A stretch of DNA of 64,000 nucleotides, taken from positions 23,373 through 87,372 of the forward strand of contig NZ_JAESWA010000022.1 of assembly GCF_016765615.1 (NCBI RefSeq), written 5' to 3'. This document shows positions 43,350 through 51,936 of the stretch, piece by piece. This stretch comes from Clostridium paridis (lineage in GTDB: Bacteria > Bacillota > Clostridia > Clostridiales > Clostridiaceae). A program made the translations under genes and the position numbers. The notes under the pieces were generated by a model. That model saw nothing but the letters and a program-made list of their open reading frames with translations. It searched no databases and was not told the origin of the DNA. The first letter of the stretch is position 1. Every line of letters begins with the position of its first letter.

Positions 43350-44194
43350 TATAGTTCCCTCCCAGTAAGATTTAAGAATATTTTTTCTAAGCTTGGCTCC
43401 ATTGAGTGAATTGCTAGAAGTCTTTCTTCTTCTATCCATGTTTTAATTGCCTTTGCACCTTCAAAATTATTCTTAATCATTATTTCTTTATTTTCATCTT
43501 TTAATATTACTTTGATATTATCGTTTGTATATTTAAGCTTCAATTCATCAGGATTTCCTATATCTACTATTTCTCCATCATTTAAAAATGCAACTCTATG
43601 ACAAAGCTTGTCAGCTTCCTCCATATTATGAGTGGTTAAAAATATTGTAGTTCCTTCTTTATTAAGTTTTTTAAGCATCTTATGAATTTCTAAGGTTGTT
43701 CCTGGATCTAATGAAGATGTAGGCTCATCTAGGAATAATAATTTAGGTTTATGAAGTACTGCCCTTGCTAACATCAATCTTTGTCTCATTCCTTTTGAAA
43801 GCTTTTTGCCTTCTTTTTTTGAATACTCACTCATACCCATTTGCTCTAATACTTCTTTAACATTTTCTTTAGGAGTACCAGTAATATCAGCATATAGCAT
43901 AAGATTATCTTGCACCGATAGTCTCTCATAAACACCACTAGTATCTGAAAGAATTCCTGTATTTTCAAATATCTCTTTTCTATTTGATATAACATTTTTG
44001 CCAAATACTTTTATTTCTCCGCTAGTTGGACTTAATTGAGAAGTTAGCAGCTTAATTGTTGTTGTTTTTCCTGCTCCACTTGGTCCTAAAAATCCAAAGA
44101 TTTCTCCTTCTGTAATATTAATGCTTACATTCTTTAACGCTGAGTTTTTATTGAAATCCTTTCTTACATTTTTCATAGAAATAATGTTGTCCAT
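43349..44194 (-). CDS. ABC transporter ATP-binding protein
   Basis: 281 aa. Walker A GPSGAGKTTT (about 37-46), a signature LSKGMRQR in place of LSGGQ as in many ABC-2 drug exporters, Walker B LLFLDEPT, D-loop SSLD and H-loop TTHN, then a C-terminal extension (about 225-281) typical of the DrrA/CcmA group. GGGAGGGAA precedes the ATG. Partner of the permease. The LytTR/ABC hybrid regulator lies 180 nt upstream on the same strand and is the presumed controller. Confidence 0.92.
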   Translation of the reverse strand: MDNIISMKNVRKDFNKNSALKNVSINITEGEIFGFLGPSGAGKTTTIKLLTSQLSPTSGEIKVFGKNVISNRKEIFENTGILSDTSGVYERLSVQDNLMLYADITGTPKENVKEVLEQMGMSEYSKKEGKKLSKGMRQRLMLARAVLHKPKLLFLDEPTSSLDPGTTLEIHKMLKKLNKEGTTIFLTTHNMEEADKLCHRVAFLNDGEIVDIGNPDELKLKYTNDNIKVILKDENKEIMIKNNFEGAKAIKTWIEEERLLAIHSMEPSLEKIFLNLTGREL

Positions 44195-44374
44195 GTAATT
44201 TCCCTCCCTTTGTTTCCATGGTCTAATTATTGCAGTGTTTTAATAGTCTGACCATAAATTTACCTTAAAAGGAGTATTTTACGGGTTCAATGGATGAATT
44301 TAAGTGCTTAATGATTATATAAAAAAGCTCAATGGAGTATATTTAAATCTGAGTGGATCATTTATTACTTGAAA

Positions 44375-45385
44375 TTATAGTTTTAAAATTGCTTTTAATT
44401 CTTCTAACCTACCTTTAGATAATGGAATAGAACTTTTTATTTTATCATCTAAATTTAAACTATAGCTATTTCTTGTCCATGTAATTACTTCCCTCACTCT
44501 TTGAAGATTTACTAAATATGACCTATGACATCTAAAGAATCCAAAATACTTTAATCTATCTTCTAATTCCGTAAGAGATAAACTACAGGGGAACTTGTCT
44601 CCTCTTATGTTTAATGTACTTATACCTTGATCACTTTCCACATAATCTATTTCTGTAGGGTCAAAAAGTAGAATGCGTTCATCTACCTTCGCTGGAATCT
44701 TTTCTATTTTATATACAGGTCTTTTATCTATTTCTTCTCCTCTATCATTCTCATCACTGTTGTTTTCAATTTCAATAAGTCCTTCTTCATTTAGTCTATA
44801 TGCTTTATCTCCAAGCATTAGGGTATCTTTAAAGAGAAGTGACGTAGTTAACACAGCAGTTCCATTTGAGCGCATTTCTTCAATATTTTCAATAATTATC
44901 TTTGCACCTTCTCTATCCATATTAAGAATTGGTTCTTGAAAAATTAAAAGTTTAGGTTCTTTTAACCTCTCTCTAGCAAGACTTAATCTTCTTCTTTGAG
45001 AATAATTTAATTTCTTTATTTCAGTGTCTTCAATATCTAATAATGCAACCTTTAGTAAGATTTCTTTATAATTAATCTTTGTACCTAAAATCTCTTCAAA
45101 AAGCTTCATGTAGCTTTTAATAGACATTCTTTCATAAAAACTATCTTCTCTAAGGATAACCCCTATTTCACTAATACTTTTTTTAAAGTAAGTAATATTT
45201 AATTTATCTTCTAAATAGACTTTTCCTTTCGCCGGTATCTCTTTACCTAATATTATATCTAAAAGTAAATCACTTACCTCATTACAACACTCTAAGCTTA
45301 TAGAATTGCCTGCTTGTAAATCAATATTTATATTCTTAATTACATTGTTATCTTTTTCTTTATATAAATCCTCTATTTTAAGCAT
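44375..45385 (-). CDS. LytTR DNA-binding regulator fused to a degenerate ABC ATPase domain
   Basis: 336 aa. Residues 1-215 keep the ABC ATPase layout but the key motifs are lost: the Walker A position reads LECCNEVSDLLLDI without Gly-Lys-Ser, the signature is LNYSQRRRLSLAR, and Walker B is LLIFQEP with Gln for the Mg-binding Asp. Residues about 235-336 are a LytTR domain (DEIDYVESDQG-like FDPTEIDYVESDQ, FFRCHRSYLVNLQRV). It should bind DNA and may sense transport by contacting the adjacent exporter. Upstream codons to 45517 lack a ribosome site; GGGGGT precedes the ATG at 45385. Confidence 0.88.
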   Translation of the reverse strand: MLKIEDLYKEKDNNVIKNINIDLQAGNSISLECCNEVSDLLLDIILGKEIPAKGKVYLEDKLNITYFKKSISEIGVILREDSFYERMSIKSYMKLFEEILGTKINYKEILLKVALLDIEDTEIKKLNYSQRRRLSLARERLKEPKLLIFQEPILNMDREGAKIIIENIEEMRSNGTAVLTTSLLFKDTLMLGDKAYRLNEEGLIEIENNSDENDRGEEIDKRPVYKIEKIPAKVDERILLFDPTEIDYVESDQGISTLNIRGDKFPCSLSLTELEDRLKYFGFFRCHRSYLVNLQRVREVITWTRNSYSLNLDDKIKSSIPLSKGRLEELKAILKL

Positions 45386-45467
45386 CTTATTTACCCCCAA
45401 ATTATATATCCTTATATTAACATAATTGATACCAACTGTCTTATCTTGTTTTAATTTCAAAACAAAA

Positions 45468-45499
45468 AATAAGTTTAAGAATTTACTCTTAAACTTATT
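45468..45499 (-). terminator. Terminator of the 54-aa gene
   Basis: 13-bp perfect arms AATAAGTTTAAGA / TCTTAAACTTATT, then TTTTTGTTTT on the minus strand. Confidence 0.85.
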
Positions 45500-45522
45500 A
45501 CTACTCTTATAATACAAATATT

Positions 45523-45687
45523 TTAAGATTTTGCTTCAAGCTTTTTCATTGCCTTCATAACATTTTCTTCACTTAAGTGAGTTTCTTCAATGATTTCTGT
45601 AATTCCTATACCTTTATCTAGCATATCTTTTGCTCTAACCATAGCTTTCTCATGCTCACCTTTTTTTAAATTCTTATCATCACTCAT
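45523..45687 (-). CDS. Small helical protein, 54 aa
   Basis: 54 aa, starting MSDDKNLKKGEHEKAMVRAK and ending MKKLEAKS. The segment DKGIGITEIIEETHLSEENV looks like a helix-turn-helix core (as in the transposase or sigma-70 region 4-like fold) but is too short for certainty. A very strong AAAGGAGGAAGC ribosome site and its own terminator indicate a well expressed gene. Family unknown. Confidence 0.7.
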   Translation of the reverse strand: MSDDKNLKKGEHEKAMVRAKDMLDKGIGITEIIEETHLSEENVMKAMKKLEAKS

Positions 45688-45858
45688 TAAAGCTTCCTCC
45701 TTTAGTTCATAGGAATGCTTAGCTGCATCAAATATTTAGTTACTATTTATATAAAGCTACAGACATAAAACAAATTAAACGTAACTTACTAAATACAACT
45801 AAGTATCAATTCAAGATTTAGTATTACCTTACTGTGGTTTTTTATTCAATTTGAGTCT

Positions 45859-46863
45859 TTAACATATTCTAGGAAGCTGTATTCCAGAAGGCATATCTAT
45901 AATTCTCGTGCCTCCAATTATAGTTTTTAGATATACTTTTCCTTTCTTTCCTTCAGTTATATTACCGATGATTGCTGCATCTTTTCCTAAAGGATTTTTT
46001 TTCATAACTTCTAACACACTTTCACTATATTCCTCTGGCAAAATAGCACATAACTTTCCCTCATTTGCCAAATATAGTGGATCCAATCCTAATAAATAAC
46101 AAACTCCTTTTACACCGTCACTTATTGGAATATCTTTTTCGTAAATAGTAATTTCAGCATTACTCATTTCAGCTATTTCATTTAAAACTGCTGCAAGTCC
46201 TCCTCTTGTTGCATCCCTCATCATATGAATTTTAGGACACACATTAAGCATCTCTTCTACTAAAGAATTTAATGCTGCACAATCACTCATTATATCTCCC
46301 TTTATTCCAAAGTTATTCCTTTCACAGGAAATTGTTGTGCCGTGATCACCTAATGTTCCACTTAGAATAATTACATCACCTGTTGCTACATTTTTTGCAT
46401 TTATATTTATGTTATCTTCTATTATTCCAATACCCGATGTATTTATATAAATTCCATCAGCTAGACCTTTTTCCACGACCTTTGTATCTCCAGCAACGAT
46501 TTGAACACCTGCTTTTTTAGCCTCTGTCCCCATAGAACTTACTATTTCTTCTAAATCTTTATATGGAAATCCATCTTCTATTATAAAACCAGCTGTAATG
46601 TATACTGGTTTTGCTCCACTTACTGCTAGATCATTTATTGTTCCACATAGCGCAAGCTTCCCAATGTTTCCACCACTAAAAAATATAGGGTTTACTACAT
46701 AAGAATCAGTAGTGAACGCTATTTTTTTAGAACTTAGGGTTAAACATGCTGCATCTCCCATTTCTTTTAATGTCTTATTATTAAAATGCTTTATGAATAA
46801 TTCCTTAATTAAGTTGTTTGACTGTTTGCCACCTTCACCATGAATTAAAGTAATTTTCTCCAC
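45859..46863 (-). CDS. hypE: Hydrogenase expression/formation protein HypE
   Basis: 334 aa. AIR-synthase-like fold with HGEGGKQSN at the N-terminus, TDSYVVNPIFFSGG, MRDATRGGLAAVLNE and the C-terminal PRIC, whose cysteine is carbamoylated by HypF and dehydrated to thiocyanate, the source of the CN ligands of the NiFe centre. The start is GTG at 46863, 8 nt after AGGAGAG; open codons to 46932 overlap hypD and lack a ribosome site. Last gene of the hydrogenase operon; no strong terminator is visible after it. Confidence 0.95.
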   Translation of the reverse strand: MEKITLIHGEGGKQSNNLIKELFIKHFNNKTLKEMGDAACLTLSSKKIAFTTDSYVVNPIFFSGGNIGKLALCGTINDLAVSGAKPVYITAGFIIEDGFPYKDLEEIVSSMGTEAKKAGVQIVAGDTKVVEKGLADGIYINTSGIGIIEDNININAKNVATGDVIILSGTLGDHGTTISCERNNFGIKGDIMSDCAALNSLVEEMLNVCPKIHMMRDATRGGLAAVLNEIAEMSNAEITIYEKDIPISDGVKGVCYLLGLDPLYLANEGKLCAILPEEYSESVLEVMKKNPLGKDAAIIGNITEGKKGKVYLKTIIGGTRIIDMPSGIQLPRIC

Positions 46864-46876
46864 TTTTACATCTCTC

Positions 46877-47956
46877 CTAACTGTACTTATAATATGCAGA
46901 GCATGTCCCTTCCGTAGAGACCATACAGGCACCTACTGGATTTTCTGGTGTGCAAACCTTTCTGAATAGCGGACACATCTTTGGAGTGATTTTACCTGTT
47001 AATATTTCTCCACATCTGCATATAGATATTTCCCTATTTCTTTCTACTTCTATATTGAAATACCTAATTGCATCATATGCTTCATATTCATCTTTTAGAA
47101 CAAATTCACTTTCTATCACTCTTCCTATGCCTCTCCACTCACCATCAGAACTTTTAAATACTTTATTTATATATTTTTGTGCATTTTCATTTCCTTTTTC
47201 TCTAACTACTCGTTTATATTCGTTTATTACCCTAGCTTCGTTTTTATTTACAATTTCAACTAATTTTTTAATACCTTGTAGAATATCAACAGGTTCAAAC
47301 CCTGTAACTACACCCGGTATTTTATATCTGCTGCTTAAATTTTCAAATTCTTTTATACCAGTAATGGCACACACATGACCTGGAAGTAAGTAGCCATCAG
47401 TTTTAAGTTCTGGATCTTTTGATAACTTTTCAATTATTGGAGGCATTTTTCTATGAGACGTTAGGAAGAGAAAATTATTTATTTTTCTATTTTTAACCTC
47501 AATGGCTGTTAATGCAGCCATTGGTGTAGTTGCTTCAAAGCCTAATGATAAAAATACTACTTTTTTATAAGGATTATTTATGGCAATATTTATTGCATCC
47601 ATTGATGAATATACAATTCTTATATTATTATCTATGGATTTTCTATTTAATAATGTTCCTTCTTTCCCTGGAACTCTTAGCATATCTCCGAAGGTTACAA
47701 TGATTACATCCTCTCTTTTAGATAGATTTATTGCTATATCTATATAGCTTTCAGGAGTAACACATACTGGACACCCAGGTCCTGAAATTATCTTTATATT
47801 TTTAGGTAAAATGTTTTTTATCCCATACTTAAATATTGACATGGTATGAGTTCCACATACTTCCATAATGGTAATTTCTTTATTACTTAGTTTCTCAATT
47901 TCTTTAACCAATACACCTGCATATTGTTGATTTCTATATTCATCTATGAATTTCAT
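46877..47956 (-). CDS. hypD: Hydrogenase expression/formation protein HypD
   Basis: 359 aa. Motifs EVCGTHT (Cys34), SGPGCPVCVTP (Cys62, Cys65), TFGDMLRVPG and C-terminal [4Fe-4S] cysteines (CRCGEILTG, CPLFRKVC, NPVGACMVSTEG). HypD with HypC is the scaffold on which the Fe(CN)2CO unit is built. The start overlaps the hypC stop by 4 nt (ATGA), so the two are translationally coupled. Confidence 0.96.
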   Translation of the reverse strand: MKFIDEYRNQQYAGVLVKEIEKLSNKEITIMEVCGTHTMSIFKYGIKNILPKNIKIISGPGCPVCVTPESYIDIAINLSKREDVIIVTFGDMLRVPGKEGTLLNRKSIDNNIRIVYSSMDAINIAINNPYKKVVFLSLGFEATTPMAALTAIEVKNRKINNFLFLTSHRKMPPIIEKLSKDPELKTDGYLLPGHVCAITGIKEFENLSSRYKIPGVVTGFEPVDILQGIKKLVEIVNKNEARVINEYKRVVREKGNENAQKYINKVFKSSDGEWRGIGRVIESEFVLKDEYEAYDAIRYFNIEVERNREISICRCGEILTGKITPKMCPLFRKVCTPENPVGACMVSTEGTCSAYYKYS

Positions 47957-48168
47957 TTTTCACATAACTCCTTAAGTAAACATAGTGTACTCTCTGCTTC
48001 TCCTTCATCTATTATTGCAAGTGCACAACCCGCATGAACTAGTACATATTCACCTAACTTGACTTCTGGCACTAATTGCAAGAAAACCTCTCTTTGAATT
48101 CCTCCTATTAAAGCCATTCCTCTAGTATCATTTATAGATATTATTTTACCTGGAACACCAAGACACAT
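47953..48168 (-). CDS. hypC: Hydrogenase assembly chaperone HypC
   Basis: 71 aa. Starts MCLGVPGKI with the essential Cys2 that carries the iron unit, and has GEYVLVHAGCALAIID, the typical HypC core. AGGGGGGAA precedes the ATG. Between hypB (38 nt upstream) and hypD (4 nt overlap). Confidence 0.96.
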   Translation of the reverse strand: MCLGVPGKIISINDTRGMALIGGIQREVFLQLVPEVKLGEYVLVHAGCALAIIDEGEAESTLCLLKELCEK

Positions 48169-48206
48169 TAGCTTTCCCCCTATGAATATTGATGGACACC
48201 ATTATT

Positions 48207-48887
48207 TTAGGCCTTATATATATCATAAAAATGTTTTTTATCCTCTATTCTCTCTTTTACCCATTTACATACTTCTTCTAAACCTTCATTCCTCATGCAG
48301 GATGTTTCAAATACTTTTGCATTTGCATTTATGGAATTTATATCACCATAAAACTCCTCTTTATTGAAGTTAGTAAAATCTAATAAATCCATTTTGTTTA
48401 GTATAATTGCACTGCTTTTTTCGAACATCAGTGGATACTTTGACGGTTTGTCACTTCCTTCTGGAATACTTAACACCGAAATCTTAACATCTTCTCCAAC
48501 TTCAAACTCTGCTGGGCATACTAAATTGCCTACATTTTCAATTATCAATAAATCTACAGACTCTAAATCCAACTCTTCCAATGCCTCTTTAATCATTGAA
48601 GAGTCTAAGTGACAAGCACCTTGAGTATTTATTTGGATGGTTTGTACCCCCAAGGCATCAATTCTTTCTGCATCCTTTGCTGTATATATATCTCCTTCTA
48701 TAACTGCTATATTAAAATCATCTTTCATTTTCTTAATAATTTTTTCAAGAATTGAAGTTTTGCCTGAGCCAGGAGAACTCATTAAATTTATTGCAAATAT
48801 ACCTTTTTCTCTAAACTTTTCCCTATTTGTTGATCCAAGCTCTTCATTTGCTTTAAATATTTTAGTTAAAACTTTTATCTTACTCAT
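48207..48887 (-). CDS. hypB: Hydrogenase nickel incorporation GTPase HypB
   Basis: 226 aa. P-loop SSPGSGKTS (36-44), EGDIYTAKDAERI, GACHLDS with the metal-binding Cys-His pair, and NKMDLL for guanine recognition. It lacks both the N-terminal CxxCGC nickel site and the His-rich stretch of storage-type HypBs, so it is a minimal nickel-delivery GTPase. A TTG six codons upstream is open, but AAGGAGAA precedes the ATG at 48887. Four nt after hypA. Confidence 0.95.
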   Translation of the reverse strand: MSKIKVLTKIFKANEELGSTNREKFREKGIFAINLMSSPGSGKTSILEKIIKKMKDDFNIAVIEGDIYTAKDAERIDALGVQTIQINTQGACHLDSSMIKEALEELDLESVDLLIIENVGNLVCPAEFEVGEDVKISVLSIPEGSDKPSKYPLMFEKSSAIILNKMDLLDFTNFNKEEFYGDINSINANAKVFETSCMRNEGLEEVCKWVKERIEDKKHFYDIYKA

Positions 48888-48891
48888 ATGA

Positions 48892-49233
48892 TTATTCTCC
48901 TTCAATAGAAATTATATTAAGCTCATAACCTGTTAATATTGAAGTGCAAAATTTTTTACACTCAGGACAAAGCTTATTTAAATGATCTATATCAAAAACC
49001 TTATTACACTTATCACATTTAGCTTTAGCTTGAGTATAGTAAATTTCTAACCCCGCTTCCTTTGCAACAGTATCTTGCTTTAAACAACTAAAAGCAAAAT
49101 TTAAAGCCTCTTCCATAACTCCTGTTAAAGTGCCTATTTCAAGTTTTATATTCAAAACTCTTATTAAGTTATTTTCTTTTGCTATACTTTTAACTATTTC
49201 TAAAGTACTTTCCATTATAGAAACTTCATGCAT
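48892..49233 (-). CDS. hypA: Hydrogenase maturation nickel metallochaperone HypA
   Basis: 113 aa. Starts MHEVSIMEST with the nickel-binding His2; structural zinc site Cys73, Cys76, Cys89 and Cys92. With HypB it delivers nickel to the large subunit. It overlaps the 3' end of hypF by 8 nt. Confidence 0.96.
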   Translation of the reverse strand: MHEVSIMESTLEIVKSIAKENNLIRVLNIKLEIGTLTGVMEEALNFAFSCLKQDTVAKEAGLEIYYTQAKAKCDKCNKVFDIDHLNKLCPECKKFCTSILTGYELNIISIEGE

Positions 49234-51520
49234 TATCTTCGCCTTGCCTCTGCATATTAATAATTGAATTTGCTATTATAAGCTCTCCAAATGATATTCC
49301 TTCATCATTTATTGGAATAAGTTTATTTGAATAAACTTCAAAATCATATGTTTTTAATTTCTTTATTATATTTAATAAGATATATCCATTTTGAAATACT
49401 CCACCACTTAGCATAACTCTATTTAATCTATATTCACTTCTTAGTAACACACACATATCTACAGTTATTTTTACTACTGTATTATGAAATTTTTGTGATA
49501 TTACTTTTGCACTAACTCCTTTACTTTTATCATGTACTATACCCAATATTGCTTCGTTTATATCTATAATATAGTTTCCATTCTTAACCATTTTAAAACT
49601 ATAACTTTCACTATGTGTATATTCAATCAATGCCTCTAATTCACATGCTGCCTGTCCCTCATATGTTGATATATGATTAATTTCTATAATGCTTGCTATT
49701 GCATCAAATAATCGTCCAATACTTGATGTTTGGGGACAATTAATGTCAGCTTTTATTAAGTCTGCAATAAACTCTCCTTTATCTCCGTACAGGCCTCTAA
49801 TTATTCTAAGTCCTTCCTCCTCCTTATTTAACTCTTTGTAAGCACCATATATATATGAAACTCCCATTCGCCACGGTTCCTTTACTGCCATTTCTCCACC
49901 TGGCATAGCTCTATATTTCATATGAGCAGCTCTGGTAAATTTTTCTAAATTACATATCATAAATTCTCCACCCCATAGGTTTCCGTCCAATCCATAGCCT
50001 GTACCATCAAAAGCTATTCCTATTACTTTACCTTCAATTTTATTTTCCCCCATACAACTAGCTATATGAGCATGATGGTGCTGAACCTTTATCTTGGATA
50101 TGTCATAACGATCTGCATGTTTATTTATCGTAAAATCTGGATGAGAATCGTAAGCCAAAAACTTTGGATTAAAGGAGAAGATATTTTTGAAGTGTTCTAA
50201 ATTCTTTTCATAGTTATCATAAGATTCTAAGTTTTCTATATCTCCGTTATGCTGACTTAAATATAAATAACCTTCTTTTGAAATGCAGAAGGTATTTTTC
50301 ATATTTGATCCTAAAGCTAAAATTTCTCTATTACTTACTCTTTTATATGGAATAGGAACATATCCTCGTCCACTTCTTAATAACATTATTTGATTTTCTA
50401 ATATTTTAACTATAGAATCATCAATTGATATAAATATATCTCTATTATTTAATAAAAAATAATCTACAATATCCTTTAGATTATCTATTGCATTTTCATT
50501 CTTATATTCTATAGGCATTCCGCTTATATTTCCGCTAGTCATAACTAACGCTTCTAGGTCTTCATCAAATAGCAATTCATGTACTGGTGTATATGGTAGC
50601 ATAACTCCAAGTGTTTTTTGATTTGGAGCTATTTCTTTTGGAATATTCTCACCAATGATTTTACTTAGTATTACTATTGGCTTTTTATCACCAGTTAAAA
50701 CTTCTTCCTCTGTTTTATTAATATTACAATACTTCTTAGCTGTATAAATATCCCTAAACATGATAGCTAAAGGTTTATTGGGTCTTCTCTTTCTATCTCT
50801 TAAATTTTTAATAGCACTTTTATCTTTGGCATCACATACTAAATGAAAGCCTCCTATCCCTTTAATAGCAAAAATTTTTCCTTCTTTTAATTTCATTTTT
50901 GTAAATTCAATTGGATCTACATTATTTACAACCTTTCCCTCACTATCTGTAACCCACAATTTAGGCCCACACTCCCCGCATCCATTAGGCTCAGCGTGAA
51001 ATCTCCTATCTATTGGATTCTTATACTCTATTTCACAACTCCTGCACATTTTAAATTTTTTCATTGTAGTTGAATTTCTATCATATGGAATTTTCTTTAT
51101 AATTGAAAATCTAGGACCACAATTCGTGCAGTTAGTAAACGGATATTTGTATCTCCTATTTCTTGGGTTCTTAATATCTTCTATACATTTGTTACAAATA
51201 GCTATATCCGGTGGAATAAATGTAACTTTACTTACTTCTTCGATACTTTCTTTTATTTCAAAGGTGTGATAATTATTAGGTAGTCTTTCTTCTAAAATTA
51301 TCTCTTCGATACTTGAAATTTGTGGCTTTTCCTTCTCAAGATTTTCAAGAAATGCGTTAATTAGATTCTTATCTCCCTGTATGTCTATTAGTACACCTTG
51401 TGAACTATTCTTAACCCAACCTTTTAAGTTAAACTCATTAGCTAATCTATATATATATGGCCTAAAACCTACTCCTTGAACCCGACCTTTTACAACTATA
51501 TAAAATCTTTGCATATCCAT
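49226..51520 (-). CDS. hypF: Carbamoyltransferase HypF
   Basis: 764 aa, full length. N-terminal acylphosphatase domain (5-90, VKGRVQGVGFRPYIYRLA), two HypF zinc fingers (about 105-185, CNKCIEDI, CTNCGPRF, CRSCEIEY, CGECGP), YrdC-like domain (about 200-385) and Kae1/TobZ-like carbamoyltransferase domain with VQHHHAHIASCMGE and FDGTGYGLDGNLWGGE. It makes carbamoyl-AMP and transfers carbamoyl to HypE. It overlaps the upstream protease gene by 25 nt. Confidence 0.96.
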   Translation of the reverse strand: MDMQRFYIVVKGRVQGVGFRPYIYRLANEFNLKGWVKNSSQGVLIDIQGDKNLINAFLENLEKEKPQISSIEEIILEERLPNNYHTFEIKESIEEVSKVTFIPPDIAICNKCIEDIKNPRNRRYKYPFTNCTNCGPRFSIIKKIPYDRNSTTMKKFKMCRSCEIEYKNPIDRRFHAEPNGCGECGPKLWVTDSEGKVVNNVDPIEFTKMKLKEGKIFAIKGIGGFHLVCDAKDKSAIKNLRDRKRRPNKPLAIMFRDIYTAKKYCNINKTEEEVLTGDKKPIVILSKIIGENIPKEIAPNQKTLGVMLPYTPVHELLFDEDLEALVMTSGNISGMPIEYKNENAIDNLKDIVDYFLLNNRDIFISIDDSIVKILENQIMLLRSGRGYVPIPYKRVSNREILALGSNMKNTFCISKEGYLYLSQHNGDIENLESYDNYEKNLEHFKNIFSFNPKFLAYDSHPDFTINKHADRYDISKIKVQHHHAHIASCMGENKIEGKVIGIAFDGTGYGLDGNLWGGEFMICNLEKFTRAAHMKYRAMPGGEMAVKEPWRMGVSYIYGAYKELNKEEEGLRIIRGLYGDKGEFIADLIKADINCPQTSSIGRLFDAIASIIEINHISTYEGQAACELEALIEYTHSESYSFKMVKNGNYIIDINEAILGIVHDKSKGVSAKVISQKFHNTVVKITVDMCVLLRSEYRLNRVMLSGGVFQNGYILLNIIKKLKTYDFEVYSNKLIPINDEGISFGELIIANSIINMQRQGEDNA

Positions 51521-51936
51521 AAAACCTTCTTACATATATCCTGAAATCTATTTTCTAATTCTTTAGATAGCTCTAATGAAAAATTAAAGCTGCTTCCTTC
51601 TATTCCAATGAATTCTCCCTTAATCCTTTTTAAATAATTCATTAATGCATCTATAAAACTATACCCATGCTGAGTAAGTGAAATATTTCTACTTTTTAAA
51701 TCTTCTAAATCATAGACTATAATTTCCCCAACTTTAAGCCCTAGTTTAGTTGCATCTAAAACTATAATAATATCTTCTTCGTTAATCTTAGCTAGACAAA
51801 ATTCAAAATCTGTTTCTCCTATTATGACCTCTAGACCTAATTCATTTAAATTTTCATATATAGCTTCTGCAACCTTAATAGCTACAGAATCATCCTCCAT
51901 TAGTCTATTACCAATTGCTATTAATTTGGTACTCAT
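51496..51936 (-). CDS. [NiFe] hydrogenase maturation endopeptidase
   Basis: 146 aa. Family motifs IAIGNRLMEDDSVAI (nickel-sensing Glu/Asp) and VLDATKLGLKVGEI, with a His in LTQHGYS. It removes the C-terminal extension of the large subunit after nickel insertion. The start overlaps the large-subunit stop by 4 nt (ATGA), so it is coupled to its substrate. HyaD/HybD/HycI-like; it is slightly short and the exact subclass is uncertain. Confidence 0.92.
   Translation of the reverse strand: MSTKLIAIGNRLMEDDSVAIKVAEAIYENLNELGLEVIIGETDFEFCLAKINEEDIIIVLDATKLGLKVGEIIVYDLEDLKSRNISLTQHGYSFIDALMNYLKRIKGEFIGIEGSSFNFSLELSKELENRFQDICKKVLWICKDFI

Noticed and set aside
46950..47378. 142-aa plus-strand open frame opposite hypD
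   Set aside because: The minus strand encodes a fully conserved HypD with all cysteine motifs; the antisense frame is a by-product of codon bias.
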